Assembly: GCF_902686445.1 (NCBI RefSeq)
Contig: NC_062224.1
Span: forward strand, 52,637,156-52,701,155
Origin: Sciurus carolinensis
Taxonomy: Eukaryota; Chordata; Mammalia; Rodentia; Sciuridae
Direction: 5' to 3'
DNA: 64,000 nucleotides
The notes under the pieces were generated by a model. The model had not been told where the DNA came from and made no database searches. It was given only the letters and a program-made list of their open reading frames with translations. A program made the translations under genes and the position numbers. Below, in pieces: positions 1 through 11,125 of this stretch; within the stretch, counting starts at the first letter, position 1, and each line of letters starts with the position of its first letter.

Positions 1-18
1 CCTTATATTTTTTCTCGT

Positions 19-38
19 TCCCGGGTGTTTCGGCACCA
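19..38 (-). other. Retroviral primer-binding site, tRNA-Phe type
   Basis: The plus strand reads CCCGGG, then TG, then TTTCGGCACCA. This is the 3' end of tRNA-Phe with two extra bases (26-27). On the minus strand it is TGGTGCCGAAAC followed by CCGGGA, directly downstream of the LTR, where reverse transcription of a provirus is primed. Mouse IAP elements use tRNA-Phe. The bases after it (GAACGAGAAAAAA) also resemble the IAP leader. The two-base insertion would weaken pairing to the tRNA and may be a decay mutation. Confidence 0.75.
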
Positions 39-39
39 T

Positions 40-421
40 CTATCGCGTCCCCTGCCCGCAGAGAAACACGAAACCGGATCAGGGCAAGTACTTTATTTTC
101 TGCAGTCTGCTTCTTCTGGCTGGCCAGCAGCGGCGGGCCGCTCTTGCAAGCGCCTTACATTACATACAACAACCAATCAGCTTATAGATCACGAGGGGAA
201 AGCATGGACAGTAATGGAGCACAATAGTGTGGATATAGCAATCATGCAGTGTCCACGAGGACCCATGGCCAATCACATTAACTTCCTCAAAATACGCCAC
301 TTGTTGGCAGAGAGTATTAGTCTGCTGGAGGTACCTGGTTTTGTTCTCAGCACTTCCTTGGCACCTTGCCAGGCGCCATCTTGGCCACGCCGAAGGGCTG
401 GGGGTCTGCAGTACCCCGACA
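40..421 (-). mobile_element. 5' LTR of an IAP-like endogenous retrovirus (ERV2)
   Basis: Read on the minus strand, the LTR starts with TGTCGGGGTACTGCAG at 421. It then carries a CCAAGATGGCGCC block (YY1-type site, about 372-386), an inverted CCAAT box (172-180) and an AATAAA signal (92-97), and ends in an ACGCG-rich stretch just before the primer-binding site. The order and several blocks resemble the rodent intracisternal A-particle LTR, including the early AAGATGGCGC site and the ACGCG near the U5 end. About 380 bp is a normal length for that group. The U5 edge is uncertain because the last bases do not end in a clean CA. The provirus body continues off the left edge, so its other LTR and target duplication cannot be checked. 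IAP relationship is inferred; LTR identity is well supported by the adjoining primer-binding site. Confidence 0.75.
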
Positions 422-429
422 CCTATCCA

Positions 430-2090
430 CATGAATCTTGTAGAACACAACACTTTTATAAAGAGATGGCACTATGGCACTACGTTTTAAAATACTTCAT
501 TTTTATTAATTGTTCCTTATGGTCACCTCACCAGTCTCACTTTGTCCACTTAACAAAAATTCTTCCATTACAGGAAAGGTGTGGCAATTTGGGACCTTCC
601 AAACCTTATTTAGTGAATATTTAAAATTCACCACAGGAAGATGCTTAAGGAGCTTTGCGCTTTAAAAAGGGAAAAATAGTAATAGATTAATAATAATACA
701 GTAAATCCCTGAGTGAAAAAATAAAATTTTGAATTCTTTAAAGACTTAACTGAAAAATAATTTCTTCTAAGAAGTTTTTCCAGACCACTTGGGCTATGCC
801 AGCTCCTTTGGATATCCATTGTGTATCCTATGCATAATTCTTAGTATTGACCACAATATTTGAAACTACTTGCACATATATGTGACTCACTTGTGGTAGG
901 ACAGCTCCCTCCTGACCTTTGTACTTGTGGAACACAGGTGCTATGTGCACAGATTAATTCTCTCTAGAGGGTAACTTGAATGGTCTACAGTTCATCTCTA
1001 GATATCCGTAGAAAAAAGTTTTTATGCTTTTTAACTACATATTTCATCTATAGAGAGAAAATTTTAAATTCCCCAAGTTTTTCATTCCAAGAACAGATTG
1101 CTCCCCCAGTACATGTATATCCACCTTAAGGATAAAAAGAGCTTGGACATGCAGGTTGGAATACCACGAGGCTGCATGGCATAGAGGAAAACACAGAAGT
1201 GGAAACAGAGGAACGGTGGGCTGAAATCTTGAGGTAGGCACCAGAGGCTGCTTCCCCTCATGTCACTGCATCTCATCATGAAGTGCTAGATGTGAATCTG
1301 ACATTCCTGGGCACTATGAAGTTTACCTCGCCAAGGTGTGAGGATAGAGCATATAATAGGGAACATTTTCTGAGCTTGTTGCTTTGAAGTAGCAAAGCCT
1401 AGGTTATGAGGGTCTCTGTTTACGCTGTTGTCTCACAAATGTTAGGGGTTAGCCTAGATGTCCCTACATTGGAGTGGACCTTCAGAGACCAAGAGGGAGG
1501 GAGACAGCACTTGGAGGTTTCAGGAAGAGAACAGAAGAGCAGTAGCTGAGATGAGAAAATGAAGTTCAATAGGTAATTTGTCCACCTGAAACCTTAATTC
1601 ACCCTTTGCCATATGACCTAACAGATTCACAGGTTCTTAAAATTAGGAAATAGACATTTTTGGTATAATTATTCTGTCTACTACAGGCTGTAATCACCTG
1701 CAATTTGTTTGTGTGTACCCCTTTAGATGCTTCATCAGATAGTTGTGTAATTAATTACACCCTGTAGTTACATTGAAAGAGACCCTGCAGAAAGCGAGTG
1801 AGACTGAAGAAGTCAACAGAACAAAAGTGAAACAAAGACTTCATGCATTTGCCTTTTACTTCTTTGCTTGGTCAACTAATCTCTCTCTGCCTCAGTCTCT
1901 CTCTTTGTCTCTCTTATCTTCCTTTCCCTTCCTCCCTTTTGCTTAACTGGAAACCATTTCACAGTATTTAAACAGTTTCTGTGGACAGAAAACTTGAAAT
2001 ACAAACACTAAGTAGATTTTGTTTGTCACATAAACTGAGAGAGAGACAGAGACAGAGAGGTGGAACCTACTCTTTGCTTAGGGAATAACA
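430..2090. other. No gene or clear repeat seen
   Basis: AT-rich single-copy-looking sequence. A pyrimidine-rich patch lies at about 1880-1940 and a GA-rich patch at 2035-2060. No reading frame here resembles a known protein. Confidence 0.5.
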
Positions 2091-2094
2091 GATA

Positions 2095-2320
2095 CTAGCT
2101 AGCATGCACTGAGTATTTATTCTCCTTTAGACACTATACTAAACACTTTGTATGAGTTTTCTCATTCAGTCCTTATAATTGCATTATTTGGTAGGTAGGC
2201 TATTATTACAAGCTCGTTTCACATATGAGGAAACTGAAGCTTGGGAAGGTTAAATAACTTGTCCACTACCATACACAAGTAAGGAGCCAGTCCTAGAACC
2301 AAGTCTCTAGACCCTCATGG
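2095..2320 (+). repeat. MIR SINE
   Basis: Shows the MIR core in order: a 'cactatactaaacactttgt' block, 'ttctcatt..agtccttataa', 'ggtaggctattatta', 'atgaggaaactgaagcttgg', 'ggttaaataacttgtcc', then a degenerate tRNA-like tail. Divergence is that of an ancient mammal-wide insertion. Confidence 0.85.
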
Positions 2321-2379
2321 AACCCCTCTACCACCATGACCTTTTCTTGGAATCCTCACTAAGCTTCCCCAAGGAACCA

Positions 2380-2580
2380 AACACCTTCCCTAAACATATT
2401 ATACCCATCAGGCATGACCACAGGTGGTTCACATTAAGTTGAACATGTGTCCAAAGCATAACTAGTCCAGGACCTGTATTAGATACTACATATACAAATA
2501 CAATAAGAAAATGTCTATATCCTTGAAGATCTTCCAGTTTAATTCTGGGAGGGGTTAACAAGGACATAAGGACCCAGTGT
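2380..2580 (-). repeat. Probable L2 LINE fragment
   Basis: The stretch around 2470-2570 follows the L2 3' region in reverse: a 'ctgtattagatactacatat' block, then 'aaaatgtctatatccttgaa' and 'ccagtttaattctggga'. Very diverged, so boundaries are loose. Confidence 0.4.
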
Positions 2581-2929
2581 TAAGGCCCATACATGGAGCT
2601 AGGTATTAATACTAAGCATGCTATTTTGGGTTATTTGGCATGCACTCTCTGGAAGGTAACCTGTCTGAGCTTGACCTTTTCTTTTTATATAAATGGTGAA
2701 ATCACTCCTCACTCTGATGCTCCATGTCATGGTTGGAAAATGATCTACTTTATTTCAAAATTTGCTGAGTTAATTTTGCCTTAGGGATACTCCAATAACA
2801 CTAATTTAATTCACAGCAATTTCCAAGAAAAAAGTATTAAACTAATAGCTATTCCCTGATGCAAAGCAATTTTCTCAGAGGAAATGATCCTGAAAGTTTA
2901 AATTTTACCTCACAGTGTGGATTTATTTT

Positions 2930-3015
2930 TGGTGTGAGCATGCGTGTTTTACAGATTGACTCAGGAACTCCTGCAACCTAGGCTCTAACACTGAACTACA
3001 GCCCCAGTTTTATTT
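2930..3015 (-). repeat. Diverged ID-type SINE
   Basis: Reverse of an ID element: 'cctaggctctaacactgaac' and 'tacagccccag' match the reversed B-box/A-box part of ID SINEs. The right end is followed by a T-rich tract. Old copy. Confidence 0.5.
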
Positions 3016-3059
3016 CCCCCCAGAACTCTGATATCTAAAAATGAGAGTAGAAAGCAGCT

Positions 3060-3960
3060 GCATAGCTGAGTTTAGATATAGCCTAATCATGTCATCTGTT
3101 TGCCAGAACATATTTTTTACCCTAATTCTCACTATCCTCTGCTTAATTTGAAAGACACCTACATATAATTGATTAAATTTCAATTGTTGAAAAATGTTGA
3201 CTGTTCCTTCCTAAAGGATATGAACATGGAAGAGGAATGCCTTATGAGAAAGCATCAACACTAAACAAACATCTTGACATACATTTAAACTTTTAGGAAT
3301 TTGATCAAGAGTGATGTCAGTGAAATAGTTCACAACTCAGTGCAACTTGGGGCTGGGTCAACTTCCCAACCAAGTCCTTTTGGTTCTTAGATCTATCTCA
3401 TTTTTTGAGTACATAAAACAAAATCACATTTGTTGCTATATCAAATACCCTAGAGAGGTTATTCTGGACTGACACTTTACAAGATGAGCAGGTACTTGTT
3501 CAGTTACTGCAAGATGTGCTTCCTTGTGGCCTTGTGTATCCTTGCTGAACTGGCTTTAGTAAATAGTCTTAACCGTAGAAGTTGAAGACTTTCCCAGGAT
3601 TTCCCCTAAGGAGTAAGTTACCAAGATAATTTTGACAATTTAAAAACAAAATTTTCATCACTATTGACAACAAAGAACACAGCAAATTCAAATTCAATGA
3701 CATTACATCATACCTTTTGATCATCTATTAATTCTAGATTGTGAACATACATTTGGGTTTCAATCAGGAGATTGAAAATATTTTTTAAAAATTATGTCTC
3801 TACTGAACATGTACAGAATGTTTGTTCTTAATATTCCCTAAGCAGTATAACTATACAGCATCTACATTATAAGTTACTAGATTGACTTAAAATACATGGA
3901 AAATGTGCATAGGTTTTATGCAAACACTATGCTACTCTGTATAAGGGACTTGAACATTTG
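3060..3960. other. No gene or clear repeat seen
   Basis: AT-rich sequence without a recognisable element between the SINE remnants on either side. Confidence 0.45.
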
Positions 3961-3964
3961 CAGA

Positions 3965-3966
<2 letters not shown>

Positions 3967-4002
<36 letters not shown>
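3967..4002 (+). repeat. (TG)n microsatellite
   Basis: About 18 uninterrupted TG units, followed directly by a reversed ID-like remnant (about 4003-4060: 'ctggagacagaacccaagct', 'agctctaccactacatcttc'). The microsatellite may have grown from that SINE's flank. Confidence 0.85.
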
Positions 4003-4005
<3 letters not shown>

Positions 4006-4120
4006 GAGACAGAACCCAAGCTAAACACAAGCTCTACCACTACATCTTCAGATTTTGGTATCTTGGAACTACTCTCCAGTAAGACATTGTGGGATGACTT
4101 ATTTAAGTAATTCTATTTTG

Positions 4121-4265
4121 GTCAGGCACAGTAGCATACTCCTATAATCCTAGCTACCCAGGAGGCTGAGGTAGGAGGATCCAAGTTCAAGGTCAGCCTT
4201 AAGCAACTCAGTAAGATCCTGTTTCAAAAAAGGTAAATAAATAAATGAATGAAAAAACAAATAAA
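4121..4265 (+). repeat. B1 SINE with (AAAT)n tail
   Basis: 7SL-derived B1 body: 'aatcctagctacccaggagg' and 'ctgaggtaggaggatccaag', then 'gcaactcagtaagatcctgt' and an A-rich tail of AAAT/GAAT units. No ID unit follows, unlike the composites at 33304 and 41938. Confidence 0.85.
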
Positions 4266-4269
4266 TACT

Positions 4270-4955
4270 CCTACTATGAGAATCTTACTTAGAAAACAGC
4301 ATGAGGTGTTCGATGTTATAGTAATGACATTTGATGCAAAAAATATGTACTGAGTATCTATTCCTCTATGCTCAGAATTGTTCCATGACCTATGGCTCTC
4401 ATACTCAATAAATACACATTCAGTCAGTGGTATGACAAGAATAAAAGTGGTAAAATACAGTCATGAATCTCACTAGGTTTATGATAAATTTATAAAGAGA
4501 TACAAAACTGAGGATTCATAAACAACCCCAGAACAATGTATCATGAAACTAAGTGGTAAAGTGTGCTAGTTCAGCAAATAAGGGCACCAGTGTGCAATAG
4601 CAGCAGAGTCACAGAGCTTCACTGAGGGATAACTGTGTAATATGCACAGCCTCTCACACAGAAGGTAGCTAAACTCTTGTGCACTTTTTCTCTGGCAGTC
4701 TTTAAATGCTGGAATTACCAAAACTTGGTCTTCATTCCTCTTCTCACCTCCATCTGCACTGTCTCCTTAGGGAACAATCTCCAGTTTCACAGAGTACATC
4801 GTTCTCAGTTGAGGTCTGATGTCAATTTTCCCTTTGAGTATCTGATAGAAAGATTCAACTACATATTCGACAACTCCATTTCTGTGTCTAGTGGGTAATT
4901 CAAAAGTATAACGTTTCCAAAACAGAATCTTTAAACCCTACTCCTTGATTTGCAA
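4270..4955. other. No gene or clear repeat seen
   Basis: Mostly AT-rich. The last 250 bases may be a very worn 5' continuation of the L2 that follows. Confidence 0.4.
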
Positions 4956-4959
4956 TGTT

Positions 4960-5325
4960 CCCAATATTCCATAATTCCATTAAAGATGATACTATACATC
5001 CAGTTACTTGCACCAAAACCTAAGTATCATCTGTGACTCTCCTATTTTCCTTATTGCCCACATCCAATTCACCAGCAATCACGTCTTACCATCTTCACTG
5101 TCTCCACTTTGGTCCAAACCATTATCCCCTTTCTCTTCACCAAAGGTCATGGTCTCTTAACTGGTCTCCTTATTTCCACTTTTAGATACCTACTATTTAA
5201 GAAGCAGTTATCTTTTCAAAAACTTAGATAATTACTATACTTAAAACACTCCAGTGGTTTCCAAGATAATGGAATAAAATCTAATTTTTCTTTCTATGCA
5301 CTACAAGATCCCACTCCAGTAAATC
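4960..5325 (+). repeat. L2 LINE fragment (upstream part)
   Basis: Matches the end of the L2 ORF2 region: 'tcatctgtgactctcctatt', 'cacatccaattcaccagcaa', 'tggtccaaaccattatcccc', 'aactggtctccttatttcca', 'ctccagtggtttcc'. The L2 3' end reappears at 6345, so this copy looks interrupted by the material at 5330-6340. Confidence 0.65.
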
Positions 5326-5469
5326 ATGAACCATTAATCATATGAGTGATTGGTAGACTGTGACCCACATTTGAAAAACCAATAGTGTTCATAAAAATGA
5401 CATTATTTTGTGATAGTGTTATTTGATAAGAATTATTTTGTGACAGTTTTAACTTTGTATATTTAGATG

Positions 5470-6178
5470 TAAAAGGAAAAACCCAAGCTGGGTGTGTAAC
5501 TCAGTTATGCCTGAAGATGGTGTTAGATTCCATAGGCAGGGTAAGGGCTCAGCCCAAAAGACCCCTCCCCACCACCACTTCTTGCCAATTACAAGCCCCA
5601 GGTGATATGACCTGGGCTTCTGACTCACTAATTATAAATCAAGATTCTCATTACTCCCTGCTTGTAGAACTCAGGAAAATACTTAAATTTACCCATTTAT
5701 TATAAAAGATATTACAAAAACAATACAAATGAACAGCCAAATGTAAGAGGTGCATAGGGCAAGGCATGTGAGAAGGGGTGCTGAGCTTCTGTGCCCTCTC
5801 TGGGTGCTCCACCTTTCAGGAACCACCACATGTTCAGCTATCCAGAATTCATCAAATACAGTTCTTTGGGGGCGTTTATGGAGGCTTCATTGCACAGACA
5901 CAGTTGATTACATCATTGACCACTGGTGATCAACTGAGTCTCCAGCCTCTCTGCACTCCTCAGAGATGAAGGGTAGGGCTGAAAGTTTCAATCCTCCCAT
6001 AATCTGGCTATGTCCCCTGGCACCAGAACCTCAGGCTCCCCAGGAGCCATCAGCTATCAGTTATCTCATTAGCCTATGAAAAAACACATCACTTTGGTGA
6101 TTGCAAGGGTTTTGGGAATTGTGTGCCAGGAGACAAGGTAAAGGTCAAAATATATAACCTACATGCAATCACAATATT
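5470..6178 (-). mobile_element. Old solo LTR, ERVL-like (MER21-type, tentative)
   Basis: Read on the minus strand it follows a known mammalian LTR layout. A 'CAATATTGTG' start is followed by a 'tgagataactgatagctgat' block and a 'ggagcacccagagagggcac' block. Next come a 'cataccttgccctatgcacct' type R region with an ATAATAAA-like signal, and a 'ctgagccctta' U5 end. No internal retroviral sequence is attached. The family name is from memory and may be wrong; the LTR call itself is firmer. It lies inside an L2 copy. Confidence 0.6.
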
Positions 6179-6344
6179 GTATACCTGATGTGTACATGTG
6201 TTTGCAACATGAAAGGTATTTTTCCATGTTAAATTGTGATAAAAAAAAAATCTTTGCCAACCCTTGCCCATATCATTTGGTTCATGAGACATATGATCTT
6301 TCCTAGCTCCTTTTGGTACAGTTAAACTGCTAGCAAGCAAGCTC

Positions 6345-6705
6345 ACCACTGCCTCAGGGCATTTGTATTTATCATTCCCTCTGCTTAGAATGATTTGTCC
6401 TTAGGTTTTTCATGCAGATTATCTCTTGCTGTTAATATTCAATTCAAGTATCACCTCCTTTACATATAGGTAGCCTAAATGTAAAGTAGCATCTTCATTC
6501 CTTGCCATGGTTTATCCCATCATACTGTTAAGCTTCCTCTTAGCACTGTATCCATATCATCTCATTCATTTACTTATTTGTTATTGCTTTTCTCTATTAG
6601 AATTTACCATGAGTTCATGAACCACAGCTGTCTGGTTTACTAGTGTACCTTCAGTGCAAAGAATGGTGTTTATCATAACTAGGTGTTCAATAAGCATTTT
6701 TGAGA
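6345..6705 (+). repeat. L2 LINE 3' end
   Basis: Contains the L2 3' landmarks 'cactgcctcagggcatttgt', 'tcattccctctgcttagaat', 'tcaagtatcacctcctttac', and the terminal 'ggtgttcaataagcattttt' that corresponds to the L2 end. Likely the same copy as 4960-5325. Confidence 0.75.
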
Positions 6706-6709
6706 ATTC

Positions 6710-7385
6710 CCCTCTGTGGGAGGCCTAACTGGAGAGGTCTGTGGTCTCTCTTGGGTTTCTCAAGGTCCATTTAGAAAAATCCAAGCAGTAGAATTAGTAT
6801 TCAAAATTCCTCCCTTTGGCTTTGTGTTCAGTCCAAGAGGCCATTCATTCCAGCACATTAAAGTGTTAATTATGAGGTCTGGCTTTTCTTTTCTTTATGT
6901 GGAAAGAATAAATAGTCATTATTAAATAGTCATTTAATAGGTAGTGGTTTCTTTCAGGTCAACCATTATTAAAGTTGCACAAACACGTACATAAGTAAAG
7001 TCATTTATTTAAAACTAGGACAGACTGACTTAATTGATTCCATTTCTCTTCTCACCATCATGTGTGCTACCTGCTTAGAATACAGAGTCTTTTTCTGTCC
7101 TTCTCAATGAGTTCCTAGCTCATGCCAACATGCACATCAGTGCTATGGTTAAAATAACTCTTCAATCTAGCAAATTTATTACAAGATAGTGAATTTTTTC
7201 TGGCACTGCTGATTTAGTTAACCTTATTGTAGACATAAAGCAATTTTAGAGCAGAAAAGAATTTGCCAGATTGATAATTTTGCATTACCTATATTGTATA
7301 TGTATTGCATTCTCTGAAATTTCATTGAAAATGGAAGGTGGTTTGTTAAACATAGGAATGCAGAACTAGAAGTCAGTTATTTAAT
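6710..7385. other. No gene or clear repeat seen
   Basis: AT-rich; no element recognised. Confidence 0.45.
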
Positions 7386-7389
7386 GTCC

Positions 7390-7495
7390 TGGTCTTAGCT
7401 CTCACCTTAACTAGTTGAAATGTTTGGATGAGTCATTTAAATTCCTTGAACCTCAGATTTCTCATTTGTACAATAAGTGGGCCAGTGCAGATAAA
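7390..7495 (-). repeat. MIR SINE fragment
   Basis: Reverse MIR core: 'gagtcatttaaattccttga', 'acctcagatttctcatttgt', 'acaataagtgg'. Confidence 0.7.
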
Positions 7496-7504
7496 AATGC
7501 CTAC

Positions 7505-7720
7505 AATTTATTGGAATTTATTATAATACAAGCACTATTTTAAATTAATCCTCAGCTTAACCTCACAAAAACCTTATGAAGTGGGTAGTATTATTTCTAC
7601 CATTATATGTATTGAGGAGAATGAGGGAGAGAGAGAATAAATAACATAGAGAATAAGTGGTAGAGACAGTTTTAACCTAGGTAATTTAACTCCAAAATCC
7701 ACACTTGTATGCACCAGTGT
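7505..7720 (+). repeat. MIR SINE
   Basis: Forward MIR: 'acaagcactattttaaatta', 'cttatgaagtgggtagtatt', then 'ataagtggtagagacag' and a degenerate tail. Its orientation is opposite to the copy just before it. Confidence 0.65.
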
Positions 7721-7799
7721 TACTACTGTGGATCACTGCTCTGCTCATTTCTAAGAGTTAAGTTTATCATCTGTGAATCCTTGAATCACATATTCGTCA

Positions 7800-7925
7800 A
7801 TCTGTATACTCATCCCCTTCTTCCAGCAGCTTGGAAACTACTTAAAAGCAGACACGATGCCCATCTTTGAATACTCTGGACAATTAGCTCAGTGACTTGC
7901 ATCCAGTTAAGTATTTGATATCTAA
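7800..7925 (+). repeat. Possible L2 3' end
   Basis: 'gcagacacgatgcccatctt' followed by 'cagttaagtatttgatatct' has the order of the L2 terminal region, but it is very diverged. Confidence 0.35.
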
Positions 7926-8179
7926 TTTAAAAATGGCCAGGACTTGAGAAGATTCAGGCAATAGTTTTAGGATAAAGTAGATGACATATGAAATTCTTTG
8001 TGAATATTTTCAATAGTTCAAGAATATTATTCTTGAAAGAGTTGGTTGTGCCTGCATAAATTCACCTTTGATTTACTCCTCAACCCAGTGCAACCTGATG
8101 TTCACTCCCCATCAATGCCTTGAAACTATTCTTGCTAATGTCAACAATGAACTTCAAGAGACATTTCTCATACTAGTTT

Positions 8180-8500
8180 ATTGTGTCTCTTGAATATCTG
8201 TCATTGGTATCATGCTAGGTGCCTATCCTTCTTAGAACTCCAGTCACCCTTGAATTGGGAGCACAGTCCTGGTCTAGTTACTCCCACTAGGGTGCTGTGC
8301 TTTATGCTCATTTTAGAATCCACTTTCCTACCTATACCTACAATGTTGGCATCTCCCAAGAGTTTGTCACAGGCCCTTCCCTTCTCACTTTACACACCTC
8401 TGAAGACCTTATTTCTTCCCTTGGTTTTTCTCTACCACCAATTTCTAAGAATTTTCAAATCCATACCTCTAGCTGAGACCTTACTTATGATCTTCAGATC
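8180..8500 (+). repeat. L2 LINE fragment
   Basis: 'cttctcactttacacacctc', 'cttcccttggtttttctcta' and 'atacctctagctgagacctt' follow the L2 ORF2 end region. It is continued at 8930. Confidence 0.5.
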
Positions 8501-8929
8501 TAGTACAGTGATGCAAAGTGAAAACTTTCTTTAAAAGTACTTCCAAAAATGGTATGATACAGGTAAATTGGATCAGATAATATTCAAAGTATACAAGTGG
8601 AGATGGATAGCTAACATTTGGATTATCCATATTCCACAGGCGGTTTTATAAATGCTTCATATTCTGATATCAGTCTCTCCCCAGAGAGCTTACTTGGATA
8701 GCAATATTAGAATAATTTTTTGTTTGTTTGTGAAATGAGTGGTTTATATGTTTGACTATAAGAAGGACTGTGTAAAGATACAGAAAGCCCAACATCCTGT
8801 ACCTTTGCAGTATTTTTCAAGCACCAGAGACCTCTGTCTCCTACTTTTAATAATGTGTCACCCAATACAACTCTATGGTTGATAAATATTACCAGACACA
8901 AAATTCAAAATAAATCTTATTAATCCTGA

Positions 8930-9260
8930 ACATTCTTTGGAAAGTGTTTTATATATTAAGTTCAACAAATGCAAAACTGAGGTGATCATTTTGCACAAAC
9001 TTGCTACTCCATCTCTGTTCTTTTGTGGATGGACCCACATTCACTTAATGTTCCAAGCCAGAAATCTGACAATAGTTTTAACTTCTCAAACTATCATCAT
9101 ATGTCATAGTCAATCAATTACCAATTGCCACCACTTAAATAATTCTCAAATTCATATGTTTCTCTCCATCTCCAGTGCCCCCAGCTTTCATAATGACCTG
9201 TCCTTAGCCTTGCCTCTTTCACTCTTTACATCTCTGTCAAAATGATTTCTATAAAATGGG
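8930..9260 (+). repeat. L2 LINE fragment
   Basis: 'agttcaacaaatgcaaaact' and 'gaggtgatcattttgcac' match the next L2 block (LSMSKTELLI-type coding remnant). Interrupted on the right by an L1 tail at 9266; the L2 terminus is found again at about 9860-10005. Confidence 0.55.
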
Positions 9261-9265
9261 AATCT

Positions 9266-9545
9266 GCACTTTTTATTATTATGCTTTTATTAGTCTGCTA
9301 TAATTATAGTAATAGTAGGGTTAATTGTGACATATTCACAAGATGCACATAACAATTTGCTCCACTTCATTTGTCAATGCTTCCCCTTTCTCTTTCTACT
9401 CCTTCTCTCCTTCCTCTACTGGTCTTTCTTCTATTTTTAATTGGTGTATTATAATTATGCATAAAAGTACTATTCATTGTGATATAGTCATACATATTGT
9501 ATAATTTGGTTGATGGAAATCTGTATTTCTGATTATATGGTAATC
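9266..9545 (-). mobile_element. L1 3' UTR fragment (older sciurid subfamily)
   Basis: Shares a collinear series with 16165-16500 and 24828-25165: 'atgcttttattag', a 'tgacatattcacaagatgcac' region, 'cctctact', 'ttataattatgcataaaagt', 'gatatagtcatacatat'. The 16165 copy runs directly into L1 ORF2 coding sequence in reverse, which identifies this block as an L1 3' UTR. Confidence 0.65.
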
Positions 9546-9679
9546 AATTATATGGCCAAAATAAAGGTGACATGGAAAACACCTATTAACTGCTAACAGC
9601 ATAGGCAGCAACCTGAAAGAACAAATGCCAAACCCACTTCCAATAAAAAACAGTTATAAACATTACAGACATCATTACC

Positions 9680-9820
9680 CTATGAACATGTATGATTACA
9701 CTAAGGGTATGAATCTTATCATGCACAACCATAGAAACGGAAAGATGTATCCCATTTGGGTACAATGAATCAAAATGCAGTCTATAAAATAAAAAATAAA
9801 TAAATAAAAGATTAAATCAG
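9680..9820 (+). mobile_element. L1 3' end
   Basis: 'catcattaccctatgaacat', 'gtatgattacactaagggta', 'gatgtatcccatttgggtac', 'aatgaatcaaaatgca', then an A-rich tail of AAAT units. This is the terminal L1 3' UTR in sense orientation, close to the reversed fragment at 9266. Confidence 0.75.
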
Positions 9821-9859
9821 CTTTCTTTATGAAAAAAAAATTACTTGGAACAAGCCAGG

Positions 9860-10005
9860 TTTTTTCTGCCATTGTACCTGCTCCTGATCTGTCAAGGCTG
9901 TTATGCTATAGATTGGGTATGTCAGTGTAAATCGCTGTATCCTTTGCACCTTAGTAGTGCTTGACATAAAGCAGCCTCTTATTGAATATGTGAGTGAATA
10001 TGAAT
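9860..10005 (+). repeat. L2 LINE 3' terminus
   Basis: 'ccttagtagtgcttgacata', 'aagcagcctcttattgaata' and 'tgtgagtgaatatgaatg' fit the L2 end. Probably the end of the L2 started at 8180, split by L1 insertions. Confidence 0.6.
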
Positions 10006-10294
10006 GGGAAAAATCAATTAATCAATAAGCCAGTATTGTTTTTACCTGATTTCTAGTATCCTGGTTTTCAGAACTGCTTTTTAACCTAAGTTGGGAGCAG
10101 TGTGAAATTTAAGGAAGAGTAATCTAACACTTTTTAGTTCAGCATTAAATCATATTTGTTGCTTTTTTAGTCCTGATATTGAACCCCAAATTCTCATCTT
10201 AGTCATTCTTTTGCATCCTTAGGAAAGGGAGTGATTCCCTTTCTTCCCCTCCTACTCTACCTCCACCCTCCAGTTTCTTTTTCTAAGGATTAAA

Positions 10295-10345
10295 GAGAAT
10301 CAACATGTATCCCATTTGTTTACAATAAAAAAAAAAGAAGAAAGA
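10295..10345 (+). mobile_element. Very short L1 3' terminus
   Basis: Only about 40 bases: 'gatgtatcccatttg'-like 'catgtatcccatttgtttac', then AATAAAA and an A-rich tail. This is an extremely 5'-truncated L1 insertion. Confidence 0.6.
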
Positions 10346-10349
10346 AACA

Positions 10350-10570
10350 GTAAAAAAAAAATCTGCCCAAGGCAATTAAAATTTTAAGAAGAAAAAACAA
10401 ACAAACAAACAAAAAAACCCTCTAACTCAACATTAAAAAAATAAATAAATAAAAAAGTATGCCCCAAACATAGAGACTGGGAAGTTTCCCTAAACCCTAT
10501 AAATTGATATCCCACACTTGGTGCAACTGACTTTTTGATTTCCTAATTCAACAAATGTCTTTTGGCAAAC
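10350..10570. repeat. A-rich low-complexity tracts
   Basis: Runs of A, (CAAA)n at about 10395-10415 and (AATA)n at about 10435-10450. These probably derive from tails of retroelements. Confidence 0.6.
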
Positions 10571-11125
10571 TCTTGGAATGGAATAATGTATGAGTTACAC
10601 TCTTGTTCTCTTTGAAAGCTCACTTTATATTGGTGAAGATAACACTCAGATGAGTCATTTAAGTAAATAAGTGCAGAAGCTTTGTTGTCCAAAGGCAGCC
10701 TAAACTCAGCATAGCAGGACAATAAAGGACATCAAATTAAAAAATAAGAAGAGACTGAAAGAGTTGATATAAAGGAGAAACAAAACAATAACCAGTGGAC
10801 AAAGAACTTTATTGACTTTTATAACCTTATGTTGTCCTTATTTTATATTAAATTGTATTATAACCTTATTTTAATTTATATTGGATGTGGGTTACAGAAT
10901 AGCATTGTGCCCCCAATGAAAGAACTCTCTACAGTTTTACCCTATTCCTAATAAGTGCTAGTCAGAGACATAGGTAAGATGCTATGGGAGCATACAGGAG
11001 GATAATTAAATCAACAGAGGCAGGTCACTGTAGAAGAAGGAAAAGGGAAGGCATTTCAGAGGGAACAGTTCCTCAGTTAAGTGTTAAAAGAAAATTAATC
11101 AGGTGAAGGCTTCGGAAGGTGGGAA
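10570..11125 (-). repeat. Probable L2 LINE, interrupted
   Basis: About 10575-10690 resembles the reversed L2 block '..gaacaa..ttagtggagac..aaataagtg', and 10975-11125 the next block ('gggaaggcatttcagaggga'). The middle is not recognisable. Low divergence resolution by eye. Confidence 0.4.

Noticed and set aside
25..624. 199-codon plus-strand frame at the left edge
   Set aside because: It runs antisense across the LTR and into the flank; the peptide is low in protein-like features and crosses the primer-binding site. A GC-rich LTR gives such frames by chance.
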